Source: Bacillota bacterium
GTDB taxonomy: Bacteria > Bacillota > Sulfobacillia > JAJZYS01 > JAJYTV01
NCBI GenBank assembly: GCA_021792885.1
Contig: JAJYTV010000064.1
Location: forward strand, 1-8,535
Reading direction: 5' to 3'
Length of the DNA: 8,535 nt
Below are positions 1 to 6,499 of this stretch, piece after piece (the stretch's first letter is position 1; every line of letters begins with the position of its first letter). Below the pieces are notes generated by a model, which had not been told where the DNA came from, did not search any database, and worked only from the letters and a program-made list of their open reading frames with translations. The position numbers and the translations under genes are program-made.

Positions 1-34
1 GCCTCGCCGGCCCCAAGCCTTAGAAGGCGGGGGG

Positions 35-859
35 ATGGCGATGCCCGACATGAGCGCGCAGAACGTGCAGGCCATCGTGCAGCAGGAGCTGCAGCGCCTG
101 CTATCCGGACCGTCGAGCCAAGCCTCGCAGACGACCACTTCGGCTTCCTCGCAGGCCCAGCCGTCCCAGGGGCAGGGGCAGTCGCAGGGGCAGTCCTCGC
201 AAGGCGGTTCGGCGCCATCGCAGCAGGACGTCGCGATGGTCCTGCAGACGCTTGCGCAGGCCCTCTCGCAGGCCATGGGCACGCAGGCGTCGAGCGGCGG
301 GCAAGCGGGCCAGACGACGCAAGCGAGCCAGGGGTCGCAAACCAGCCAGGGAGTCCAGGCGAGCCAAGGAACCCAATCGAGCCAAGGCGGTTCCTCGACG
401 CAGGGCGGTTTCGCGCAGTCCGCGCAGGGCGGCCAGGACCAGCAGAGCGCGGAGCTGGCGACACTGCTGCGCCAGCACCTTGCGGCGCTGCAAAGCAAGT
501 CCTCCGGAACCCAGAGCCAGGCCGGCCAGCAGGGACAAAGCCAATCGCAGCAAGCCGGCGGGCAACCGCAGGCGCAGTCCCAGCAGGGCGGTGGGCAGGT
601 GCAGTCGCAGCAAAGCGGCGGGCAGAGCGGGGGCACCGGCAGCTCGCTGCGCAAGCTGGCGAAGCGGGCGCGCAGCAAGGCCGGCACCGTGATGGACGTG
701 CAGTCGCAGGCCGAGCTGATCGCGCAGGCGCAGGCAGAGTTCAGCCAGGAGCTCTCGCAGAACCTGCAGCGCCTGCGGCAGGTGATCGCGGAGAGCCAGG
801 AACTTGCGCGGCGCATGCAGGCCGTGCTGGGCGGCGGCGGCTCGAACGGCTCAAGTTGA
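35..859 (+). CDS. Gln/Ser/Gly-rich low-complexity protein of unknown function
   Basis: I do not recognise this 274-residue protein and propose no function. It is built from Gln, Ser, Gly and Ala, with no Cys, Tyr or Trp. Likely helical islands sit at residues 8-24, 62-82, 138-153 and 204-264, separated by disordered SQG/QGQ/GGQ repeats. The last island starts with a basic patch (LRKLAKRARSK, 205-215) and continues as a Gln/Glu-rich, possibly coiled-coil helix ending in a GGGG tail. There is no signal peptide or membrane segment. The start is uncertain: ATGs lie at 35, 41 and 50 behind a G-rich AAGGCGG at 24-30, whose spacing suits 41 best, and the frame is also open back to the window edge, so a start outside cannot be excluded. 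The gene stops on the promoter of yceD. The third-position pattern and the helical ends make it a believable gene rather than a repeat artefact. Confidence 0.72.
   Translation: MAMPDMSAQNVQAIVQQELQRLLSGPSSQASQTTTSASSQAQPSQGQGQSQGQSSQGGSAPSQQDVAMVLQTLAQALSQAMGTQASSGGQAGQTTQASQGSQTSQGVQASQGTQSSQGGSSTQGGFAQSAQGGQDQQSAELATLLRQHLAALQSKSSGTQSQAGQQGQSQSQQAGGQPQAQSQQGGGQVQSQQSGGQSGGTGSSLRKLAKRARSKAGTVMDVQSQAELIAQAQAEFSQELSQNLQRLRQVIAESQELARRMQAVLGGGGSNGSS
326..397 (+). repeat. Four 18-bp tandem units coding SQGxQ(T/A/S)
   Basis: Four consecutive 18-bp units, each starting AGCCA(G/A)GG, encode SQGSQT, SQGVQA, SQGTQS and a degenerate SQGGSS (residues 98-121 of the Gln/Ser-rich protein). The unit length is a multiple of three, so copy-number change would keep the frame. 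Only the first bases of each unit are well conserved, so this is an old or protein-selected repeat rather than a fresh duplication. Confidence 0.75.
545..625 (+). repeat. Three irregular repeats coding SQQ(A/G/S)GGQ
   Basis: The heptapeptide SQQxGGQ occurs three times, at residues 171-177, 182-188 and 191-197 of the Gln/Ser-rich protein, separated by short Gln-rich spacers of 4 and 2 residues. It forms the linker just before the helical C-terminal segment. Confidence 0.7.
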
Positions 860-884
860 CGCTCCCTGGGACGCACCGTATACT
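856..884 (+). promoter_or_regulatory. Sigma-A-like promoter of yceD-rpmF
   Basis: A -35 box TTGACG (856-861) and a -10 box TATACT (879-884) are separated by exactly 17 bp. Each box differs from the consensus at one position. The -35 box overlaps the stop codon (857-859) of the upstream Gln/Ser-rich gene. Transcription would begin near 891, leaving a leader of about 15 nt that holds the GAGGTGG ribosome binding site at 895-901. Confidence 0.75.
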
Positions 885-905
885 AGGCGAAGTTGAGGTG
901 GTACC

Positions 906-1400
906 ATGCTCGGCGTAGCCGTGAGCGCCTTGCGGCGACGCGAGGTCGGGGCGCAGGAAGAAATCGACCTGCGCGTCGGGCCGGATGTTCTGCCCGAGCT
1001 GGGGCTTGCGGGGGATCTGCATGTCGAGGGCCGGATGATCAACCTCGGCACGGAAGGCGTCGAAGTCGCCATCACGGTCGACGGCGCGATCGCCCGCGAG
1101 TGCGCCCGCTGCCTCGCACCGGTGACGGTGCCGCTGGATGCGAGTTCCGAGGAGACCTTTGGGCTTTCCGGCTCGTGGCCGTCCGTCGTGGAGGACACCG
1201 TCGACGTGCAGCCGATGGTGAACGAGGCGGTGCTGCTCGAGGAGCCGCTGCGGGTGCTTTGCCGTCCGGACTGCGCGGGCATCTGCCCGACCTGTGGCAA
1301 GGACCTGAACGAAGGACCCTGCGCGTGCGCGGCCGAAGAGATCGACCCGCGGTTCGCGCAGCTGAAGAGGCTTTTGGATCCGAGAGAGGAGAAGCGATAG
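906..1400 (+). CDS. yceD: YceD/DUF177 family protein
   Basis: A 164-residue cytoplasmic protein of the DUF177 (YceD, YlbN in Bacillus) family, which is nearly always encoded directly before rpmF. Its biochemical role is not settled; family members in other organisms are linked to ribosomal RNA or large-subunit metabolism. The sequence shows the family pattern: a beta-rich N-terminal half, CARC at residues 66-69, the acidic stretch VQPMVNEAVLLEEPL (101-115) and the Cys-rich C-terminal signature with Cys119, 123, 127, 130, 139 and 141, which looks like a metal-binding knuckle, then DPRFAQLKRLL. The ATG at 906 is chosen because GAGGTGG at 895-901 lies 4 nt upstream. The stop is 3 nt before rpmF, so the two genes form one transcription unit under the promoter at 856-884. 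Confidence 0.93.
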   Translation: MLGVAVSALRRREVGAQEEIDLRVGPDVLPELGLAGDLHVEGRMINLGTEGVEVAITVDGAIARECARCLAPVTVPLDASSEETFGLSGSWPSVVEDTVDVQPMVNEAVLLEEPLRVLCRPDCAGICPTCGKDLNEGPCACAAEEIDPRFAQLKRLLDPREEKR

Positions 1401-1403
1401 CAG

Positions 1404-1580
1404 ATGGCCGTCCCCAAGCGCAAGCACTCCAAGGCCCGGCGTGACGCCCGCCGCGCCAACTGGAAGCTTTCGCCCGTCACGCTGACGCCTTGCCCGCAGT
1501 GCAAGAAGCTGCGCGTTCCGCATCACGCATGCCAGAACTGCGGCTACTACGATGGGCGTGAAGCGATCCACGTCGACTGA
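1404..1580 (+). CDS. rpmF: Large-subunit ribosomal protein bL32
   Basis: A 58-residue ribosomal protein L32, a component of the 50S subunit. It begins MAVPKRKHSKARRDARRANW, the typical L32 N-terminus with a basic rRNA-binding extension. Residues 30-46 hold two CxxC pairs (Cys30, Cys33, Cys43, Cys46), so this is the zinc-binding (C+) form. It ends GYYDGREAIHVD. A purine-rich GAGAGGAGAAG (1383-1393) inside the end of yceD is the ribosome binding site, 10 nt before the ATG. It is co-transcribed with yceD, and a strong hairpin follows 8 nt after its stop. The zinc form matters because many bacteria carry a second, zinc-free L32 copy used under zinc starvation; none is visible here. Confidence 0.96.
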   Translation: MAVPKRKHSKARRDARRANWKLSPVTLTPCPQCKKLRVPHHACQNCGYYDGREAIHVD

Positions 1581-1588
1581 GCGATCGA

Positions 1589-1625
1589 AGCGGCCGCCCC
1601 GGCCTACCCGGCCGGGGCGGCCGCT
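1589..1625 (+). terminator. Terminator-like hairpin after rpmF
   Basis: A perfect 16-bp inverted repeat (arms 1589-1604 and 1610-1625) closes a 5-nt loop, TACCC. The stem is almost entirely G:C. The downstream bases CTCATTGCT are only mildly T-rich, so it lacks a classical U-tract. It may terminate by stem strength alone or act mainly to protect the yceD-rpmF mRNA end. It separates that unit from the fapR promoter. Confidence 0.75.
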
Positions 1626-1665
1626 CTCATTGCTGGCGGACCTGCACCGGGCATGCTGCCACGGG

Positions 1666-1695
1666 TTGCCACACGGGGGAACGCGTTGGTATACT
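1666..1695 (+). promoter_or_regulatory. Sigma-A-like promoter of the fapR-fab operon
   Basis: The -35 box TTGCCA (1666-1671) and the -10 box TATACT (1690-1695) are 18 bp apart. The -10 is preceded by TGG (1687-1689), giving an extended -10 (TGnTATACT). Transcription should start near 1702, about 25 nt before the fapR start codon. An imperfect direct repeat, TGCCACGGG at 1657-1665 and TGCCACACGGG at 1667-1677, overlaps the -35 box. Confidence 0.7.
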
Positions 1696-1717
1696 TGGTG
1701 CTAACACTAGGTAGGAA
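1686..1717 (+). promoter_or_regulatory. Candidate FapR operator over the fapR start site
   Basis: Between the -10 box and the ribosome binding site lie sequences resembling the known FapR site, recalled as roughly TTAGTACCTRGTACTAA. One candidate is 1701-1717, which on the minus strand contains TACCTAGT followed by GTTAG. The other is TTGGTGCTAA at 1695-1704, whose TGGTGCTAA differs by one base from the operator right half, although its left half is poor. Neither is a clean palindrome. Position over -10 and +1 fits simple autorepression, as known for FapR elsewhere. The call rests on resemblance plus context. Confidence 0.45.
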
Positions 1718-1726
1718 GGGTCAAAC

Positions 1727-2275
1727 GTGGATCGCCAACAGCGCCGCGCACAGGTGCATGACGCCCTGCTCGCAGACCCGTTCTTGACCGACCGCGAACT
1801 TGCCCGCAAGCTGGCCGTCAGCGTCCAGACGATCCGCTTGGACCGTTTGGCCTTGGGAATCCCGGAGATGCGTGCCCGCGCCCTGGACGTGGCGGAGCGC
1901 GTCTACGGCAGCGCGCGCCTGCTGACCGCGCGCCAAGTGTTCGGCGAACTCGTCGACCTCGAGCCGGGCGATCAGGCGATCAGCCGGATCGCGACCTCGC
2001 GCGAACTCGCCTTCACCGGCACCGATGAGGTACAAGGCCACTACCTGTACGCGCAGGCGGAGTCGCTCGCACTCGCCGTCGTCGACGTCGAGCAGCCGAA
2101 GATCAATTTGGCGCGGGTCAAGTTCCGGCGCGGCGTTCAGGTGGGCGAGACCCTGATCGCCAAGGCGCAGGTGATCCGCCGCAGTCCGGGACGGCAAGTC
2201 GTCCTCGCGCTCGTCCGGTCTGGTGGGGAAGAAGTGTTCCGGGGCAAGTTCGAGGTGCTCGCCGAGGAGGCATAG
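1727..2275 (+). CDS. fapR: FapR-like transcriptional repressor of fatty-acid synthesis
   Basis: A 182-residue repressor with the FapR layout. Residues 13-45 form a DeoR-type helix-turn-helix with the family signature LARKLAVSVQTIRLDRL. A linker helix follows, then a hot-dog-fold effector domain at about 73-180. In characterised FapR this domain binds malonyl-CoA, which releases the operator and turns on fatty-acid and phospholipid genes. The start is GTG at 1727, with AGGAAGGG at 1713-1720 six nt before it. The length is close to the usual 185-190. The unusual feature is the ligand pocket: aligned without gaps from memory to Bacillus FapR, the malonate-binding Arg (R106 there) is Gln103 and the pocket Asn (N115) is Glu112, while the pocket Phe is kept as Phe96. 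Repression of this operon is expected, but the effector may differ. plsX follows after 2 bp. Confidence 0.9.
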   Translation: MDRQQRRAQVHDALLADPFLTDRELARKLAVSVQTIRLDRLALGIPEMRARALDVAERVYGSARLLTARQVFGELVDLEPGDQAISRIATSRELAFTGTDEVQGHYLYAQAESLALAVVDVEQPKINLARVKFRRGVQVGETLIAKAQVIRRSPGRQVVLALVRSGGEEVFRGKFEVLAEEA

Positions 2276-2277
2276 GC

Positions 2278-3273
2278 GTGCGGATTGCAGTCGACGCGAT
2301 GGGCGGGGATCACGCGCCGGTCGAGATCATCCGCGGGGCCCTCGAGGCCTCTCGGGAGCACGGCATCCCCATCGCGCTCGTGGGGCGCGAGGCGGTGATC
2401 GCGCCGCACCTTACCGAGGAGGCGACGCGCGACGCGGACTTCGCGGTCGTCGAGGCGGCGGAGGAAATCGGGGCGGACGAGAAGCCGGCGCAGGCCGTGC
2501 GCCAGAAGCGCCGCTCGTCCATCGTGCTCGGCATCGAGCAGGTGCGCGAGGGGCAATGCGACGCCTTCGTCAGTGCGGGCAACACGGGTGCGCTGATGAC
2601 CGCGTCGCTGCTCGGGCTCGGCAAGATCATGCGCCGACCGGCCCTTGGCGCCGTGCTGCCTACCTTCGCGCACCGCCCGGTGCTGCTGCTTGACGCGGGC
2701 GCGTCGGTCGATGCGCGGCCGGAAGACCTCGTGGAGTACGCGCTCGCCGGCAGCCTCTACGCGGAACACGTGCTACACCAGCAAAGCCCGGCGGTGGCGC
2801 TGCTCAACATCGGCCTCGAAGAGACCAAGGGCAATGAGCTGGTGCGCGCGGCCTACCCTCTCCTGCGCGAGCTCCCGATCCGCTTCGTCGGCAACATCGA
2901 GGGGCGTGAAGTGCTTTCGGGCAACGTGCAGGTGGTCGTCAGCGACGGTTTTGTCGGCAACGTGATGCTGAAGACGATCGAGGGGTTCGGCATCGGCATT
3001 TTCAGCCTGCTGCGCGAGGAACTCTCCCGCGGCTTCCAGACGAAGCTCGGCGGGCTGTTGGTCCGCGAGCGCCTGCGCGAGGTGGGCAAGACGCTCGACT
3101 ACTCCACCTACGGCGGCGCACCCCTCTTCGGGGTGCGCGGCCCGGTGATCAAGTGCCATGGCAGTTCCCGCGCGCTTGCGATCCGCAACGGCGTTCGGGT
3201 CGCGAGCGAGTTCGTCGCCTGCGGCGCGGTGCGTCGGATGGAAGGCGCGCTGCAAGGAGAGGGAGAGGCATGA
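2278..3273 (+). CDS. plsX: Phosphate acyltransferase PlsX
   Basis: A 331-residue acyl-ACP:phosphate acyltransferase. It converts acyl-ACP to acyl-phosphate, the donor that PlsY uses to make 1-acyl-glycerol-3-phosphate, and so joins fatty-acid synthesis to phospholipid synthesis at the inner face of the membrane. The sequence is full length and canonical: MRIAVDAMGGDHAP at the N-terminus, ADEKPAQAVR (66-75), the SAGNTGA signature at 99-105, LLDAGASVDARPEDL (137-151; LLDVGAN is more usual), then VGNIEGRE, VSDGFVGNV and a C-terminal GAPLFGVRGPVIKCHGSS. The start is GTG at 2278, chosen for GAGGAGG at 2264-2270 seven nt upstream and because it lies 2 bp after fapR. Its stop codon overlaps the fabD start (ATGA), so the two are probably translationally coupled. 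Confidence 0.97.
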   Translation: MRIAVDAMGGDHAPVEIIRGALEASREHGIPIALVGREAVIAPHLTEEATRDADFAVVEAAEEIGADEKPAQAVRQKRRSSIVLGIEQVREGQCDAFVSAGNTGALMTASLLGLGKIMRRPALGAVLPTFAHRPVLLLDAGASVDARPEDLVEYALAGSLYAEHVLHQQSPAVALLNIGLEETKGNELVRAAYPLLRELPIRFVGNIEGREVLSGNVQVVVSDGFVGNVMLKTIEGFGIGIFSLLREELSRGFQTKLGGLLVRERLREVGKTLDYSTYGGAPLFGVRGPVIKCHGSSRALAIRNGVRVASEFVACGAVRRMEGALQGEGEA

Positions 3274-4199
3274 GCAAGACAGCACTGCTGTTCGCCGGCC
3301 AGGGGGCGCAGTACCCAGGGATGGGCAAGGAAGTGTACGACGCGTTCCCCGAAGCACGCGAAGTCTTCGAGCGCGCAGAGGAGATCGTTTCCCTGCCGCT
3401 GCGCCGCATCTGCTTCGAGGGCACGCACGACGAACTGCGCCGCACGGAATGGACGCAGCCGGCCATCCTCACCGTCTCGGTGGCGACGTGGCACGTGCTG
3501 CGGGCGGCCGGCGTCAAGGCGCAGGCGGCGCTCGGGCTATCGCTCGGGGAGTACGGCGCGCATGTCGCCGCCGGCAGCCTCGACTGGCAGGAGGCCCTGC
3601 CGCTCGTGCGGCTGCGCGGCAAACTGATGCAGGAGGCCGTTCCGGAAGGCACCGGCGGCATGCTCGCCGTGCTGGGCCTGGAGGAGGCCGAGGTCGAGGC
3701 GCTCTGCGAGCAGGCGCCCAAGACCCTGGAGGCCGCCAACTACAACGCTCCCGGCCAGGTCGTCGTGGCAGGTCGGCCGCTCGCGCTCGACTGGATGGCC
3801 GAGCGGGTCGCCGAGCGCGGCGCGCGCAGCGTGCGCCTCTCCGTCTCCGCACCGTTCCACAGCTCGCTCCTCGAACCGGCCGGCATCGCCCTGCGCCCCG
3901 CGCTTGAAGGGATCCACTGGGGGACGCCGAGGTTCCCCGTGATCGCGAACATGACCGCGCAGCCCACGGAGATGGCGAACGTCGTCGACACCTTGGCCCT
4001 GCAGGTCTACCGCCCGGTTCGCTTCTCCGATTCGCTCGCCTACCTCTTGCGCGAGGGCTACGACCACTTCATCGAGGTGGGGCCAGGACGAGCGCAGGTG
4101 GGCTTTCTCCGGCGCATCGACCGTGCGGCCCAGTTCCACACGACCGACAAGCTCGCCGAGATCCGGTCCGCGCTTGATTGGGTCAAGGAGGTTTGCTAG
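3270..4199 (+). CDS. fabD: Malonyl-CoA:ACP transacylase
   Basis: A 309-residue cytoplasmic enzyme that moves malonyl from CoA to the phosphopantetheine arm of AcpP, providing the extender unit. The sequence shows LLFAGQGAQYPGMGKE (6-21), the nucleophile motif GLSLGEY with Ser91, Arg116 in the VRLRGKLM helix (binds the malonyl carboxylate), the catalytic His197 in SAPFHSSL, and YNAPGQVVVAG (158-168). The position before the elbow Ser is Leu, not His, as also seen in other Bacillota. A longer reading frame opens at 3153, but the ATG at 3270 is chosen because AAGGAGA (3254-3260) lies 9 nt upstream, it overlaps the plsX stop as ATGA, and homology begins there. fabG begins 1 bp after its stop. Confidence 0.97.
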   Translation: MSKTALLFAGQGAQYPGMGKEVYDAFPEAREVFERAEEIVSLPLRRICFEGTHDELRRTEWTQPAILTVSVATWHVLRAAGVKAQAALGLSLGEYGAHVAAGSLDWQEALPLVRLRGKLMQEAVPEGTGGMLAVLGLEEAEVEALCEQAPKTLEAANYNAPGQVVVAGRPLALDWMAERVAERGARSVRLSVSAPFHSSLLEPAGIALRPALEGIHWGTPRFPVIANMTAQPTEMANVVDTLALQVYRPVRFSDSLAYLLREGYDHFIEVGPGRAQVGFLRRIDRAAQFHTTDKLAEIRSALDWVKEVC

Positions 4200-4200
4200 C

Positions 4201-4938
4201 ATGATGCCTGCTTCGGCCGCGCTGGTGACCGGTGCCAGTCGCGGCATCGGACGCGCCTGCGCCTTGCGCCTCGCGAAGGAAGGTTTCGCCGTCGCGGTGA
4301 ACTATCGCCAGGGAGCTTCCCAGGCCGAGGAAGTGGTGCAGGAGATTGCGGCCGCCGGCGGTACGGCGTTCGCCTTGCAGGGCGACGTCGCGGCAGCGGG
4401 CGAGGCCGATCGCCTCGTGCGGGAAGTGATCGGGAAGTTCGCCCGGATCGATGTCCTGGTGAATAACGCGGGGATCACGCGCGATACGCTTGTGCTGCGG
4501 ATGTCGGACGAAGAGTTCGACCAGGTGCTCGCGACGAACCTGGCGGGTGCATTCCGCCTCGTGCGCGCCGCCCTGAAGCCGATGCTGCGCCAGCGCTACG
4601 GGCGGATCGTGAACATCTCCTCGATCGCCGGCATGGTCGGCAATCCCGGCCAGGCGAACTACTCTGCGGCGAAGGCGGGGATGCTGGGGCTGACGCGTGC
4701 CGTGGCCAAGGAGGTCGCGTCGCGGAACATCACCGTGAACGCCATCGCCCCCGGCCTGATCGACACAGACATGTCGATGGAGATCAAGGGACGGGAAAGC
4801 CTGGTGCAGAGCATTCCACTCGGCAGGGCGGGGACGCCCGAAGAGGTCGCGGCGGCCGTTGCCTTCCTGGCGCGGCCGGAAGCGTCCTACATCACAGGGG
4901 TCACGCTTCCCGTCGACGGTGGACTGACCGCAGGCTAG
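4201..4938 (+). CDS. fabG: 3-oxoacyl-ACP reductase
   Basis: A 245-residue NADPH-dependent reductase of the short-chain dehydrogenase family that reduces 3-ketoacyl-ACP to 3-hydroxyacyl-ACP, the first reduction of each elongation cycle. The sequence shows the cofactor-binding TGASRGIG (10-17), GDV (61-63), NNAG (88-91) and the catalytic set Asn113, Ser141, Tyr154 and Lys158 (YSAAK). The spacing between these residues matches E. coli FabG. It ends ITGVTLPVDGGLTAG, a typical FabG tail. ATG 4201 is preferred over ATG 4204 and the upstream in-frame ATG 4123 because the near-perfect AAGGAGG at 4185-4191, inside the fabD end, is 9 nt before it. It is co-transcribed with fabD (1-bp gap) and acpP (16-bp gap). 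Confidence 0.97.
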   Translation: MMPASAALVTGASRGIGRACALRLAKEGFAVAVNYRQGASQAEEVVQEIAAAGGTAFALQGDVAAAGEADRLVREVIGKFARIDVLVNNAGITRDTLVLRMSDEEFDQVLATNLAGAFRLVRAALKPMLRQRYGRIVNISSIAGMVGNPGQANYSAAKAGMLGLTRAVAKEVASRNITVNAIAPGLIDTDMSMEIKGRESLVQSIPLGRAGTPEEVAAAVAFLARPEASYITGVTLPVDGGLTAG

Positions 4939-4954
4939 GAAAGGGGGTGAGCAG

Positions 4955-5197
<243 letters not shown>

Positions 5198-5209
5198 GAA
5201 CGTGCGGTA

Positions 5210-5235
5210 CGACGGGGGGCTACGGCTCCCCGTCG
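5210..5235 (+). promoter_or_regulatory. Intercistronic stem with cUACGg tetraloop
   Basis: The RNA between acpP and fabF can fold into an uninterrupted 11-bp stem (5210-5220 with 5225-5235, one G:U pair at 5218/5227) capped by UACG closed by a C:G pair, which is the exceptionally stable UNCG tetraloop class. It starts 12 nt after the acpP stop and ends 7 nt before the fabF G-tract ribosome binding site (5243-5249). There is no U-tract, so it is unlikely to be a full terminator. It could block 3' exonucleases and so stabilise the acpP part of the message, or cause pausing. Confidence 0.6.
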
Positions 5236-5257
5236 ACCCATTGGGGGGGCAACGGAC

Positions 5258-6499
5258 ATGCCGCAACGGGTCGTGATCACAGGGATGGGGGCTCTCACGC
5301 CGCTCGGCCTGAGCGTCTCCGACACCTGGCAGGCCGCGGTGGCGGGAACGTCGGGAATCGTACCGATCGAACGCTTCGACGCGTCGGCGCTCGCCGTGCG
5401 TTTCGGCGGCGAGGTGCGCGGCTTCGATCCCAGCCAGTACCTGGACCGGCGCGATGTGCGCCGCACCGACCGCTTCGTGCAACTGGCGGTGGCCGCCGCC
5501 GACGAGGCGATGCGCGATGCCGGCCTGCGCAAGGGAGACTACGACGTGGACCGCGCCGGCGTCAGCTGCGGCACGGGAATCGGCGGCATCGACACCTTGT
5601 GCGACCAACACCAAATCTTGCTCGAGCGCGGCCCGGACCGCATCTCACCGCTCTTCATACCGATGATGATCGCCAACATGGCTGCCGCCCAGGTGGCCAT
5701 CCGCTACGACATGCGCGGACCGAACATGACGACGGTCACGGCCTGCGCTTCCTCGGCCCACGCCCTCGGCGAGGCGTTCCGCCGCATCCAGTACGGAGAG
5801 GCGGACGTGATGCTGGCCGGTGGCGCGGAAGCCGTTCTTCTACCACTGTGTTTCGCCGGCTTCATCAACATGAAGGCGCTCTCCATGCGCAACGACGATC
5901 CCGCAGGCGCGTCGCGGCCGTTCGATGTGGACCGCGACGGGTTCGTGATGGGCGAGGGCGCGGGGATGCTCGTCTTCGAGGAGAGGGAGCGCGCGCTCGC
6001 GCGCGGCGCCCACATCTACGCCGAAGTGGTCGGCTACGGCATGACCGCCGACGCCTACCACATCGTCGAGCCGTCGCCCGACGGCGACGGCGCAGCCCGC
6101 GCGATGCGCGCCGCGCTGCGCGACGCGAACCTCCCTCCCGAGAGTGTCGGATACATCAACGCACACGCGACGAGCACGCCAAAGGGCGACACCGGAGAGG
6201 CGCAAGCCGTGCGCCAGGTCTTCGGTGCCCACGCCAAGAACCTCGCGGTGAGTTCGACGAAGTCGATGACGGGACACCTCTTGGGCGCCGCCGGTGCGGT
6301 GGAGGCGATCCTCACCACCCTCGCGCTGCGCGAAGGCGTGCTGCCGCCCACCATCAACCTGCACCACCTCGACCCCGAGGTCGACCTCGACTGCGTGCCG
6401 AACGAGGCGCGCAGGCAGCCTGTCGACGTCGCGCTGACGAATTCCTTCGGTTTCGGCGGCCAGAACGTCACCCTCGCGCTGCGCCGCGCCGATGCCTGA
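5258..6499 (+). CDS. fabF: 3-oxoacyl-ACP synthase II (KAS II)
   Basis: A 413-residue elongating condensing enzyme that decarboxylates malonyl-ACP and adds two carbons to acyl-ACP. The Cys-His-His triad is Cys163 (TACASS), His303 (NAHATST) and His340 (TKSMTGH, with Lys335). The numbering is identical to that of E. coli FabF, and Ile108 in GTGIGG, which limits the acyl pocket, is also kept. GFVMGEGAGMLV and the C-terminal NSFGFGGQN complete the family pattern. ATG 5258 has a seven-G tract (5243-5249) 8 nt upstream. FabF is the only condensing enzyme in the window; fabH, which often sits between plsX and fabD, is missing here and must be elsewhere if present. The last 8 bases overlap the rnc start. 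Confidence 0.97.
   Translation: MPQRVVITGMGALTPLGLSVSDTWQAAVAGTSGIVPIERFDASALAVRFGGEVRGFDPSQYLDRRDVRRTDRFVQLAVAAADEAMRDAGLRKGDYDVDRAGVSCGTGIGGIDTLCDQHQILLERGPDRISPLFIPMMIANMAAAQVAIRYDMRGPNMTTVTACASSAHALGEAFRRIQYGEADVMLAGGAEAVLLPLCFAGFINMKALSMRNDDPAGASRPFDVDRDGFVMGEGAGMLVFEERERALARGAHIYAEVVGYGMTADAYHIVEPSPDGDGAARAMRAALRDANLPPESVGYINAHATSTPKGDTGEAQAVRQVFGAHAKNLAVSSTKSMTGHLLGAAGAVEAILTTLALREGVLPPTINLHHLDPEVDLDCVPNEARRQPVDVALTNSFGFGGQNVTLALRRADA

Noticed and set aside
1..23. Possible end of an upstream gene (frame 3 reads LAGPKP then TAG at 21-23)
   Set aside because: Only six codons are visible, too few to support a gene call; the frame of the next gene is also open to the edge.
101..692. Long open frames on the minus strand and in the +3 frame across the Gln/Ser-rich gene
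   Set aside because: They are stop-free because of the repetitive CAG/GGC composition; their Leu- or Arg-rich products look like shadows.
741..1571. 276-residue minus-strand open frame across yceD and rpmF
   Set aside because: It lies antisense to two confidently identified genes and has no recognisable motif; a high-GC shadow.
3153..3269. 39-residue N-terminal extension of FabD
   Set aside because: The extension is Arg-rich and overlaps plsX; the ATG at 3270 has the ribosome binding site and the family start.
3537..3545. FabD GLSLG instead of GHSLG as a missing catalytic residue
   Set aside because: The nucleophile Ser91 is intact and Leu at this position occurs in other Bacillota FabD proteins; the catalytic His is His197.
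5210..5235. acpP-fabF hairpin as an RNase III processing site
   Set aside because: An 11-bp stem is about half the length RNase III usually needs, so cleavage there by the downstream rnc product is unlikely.
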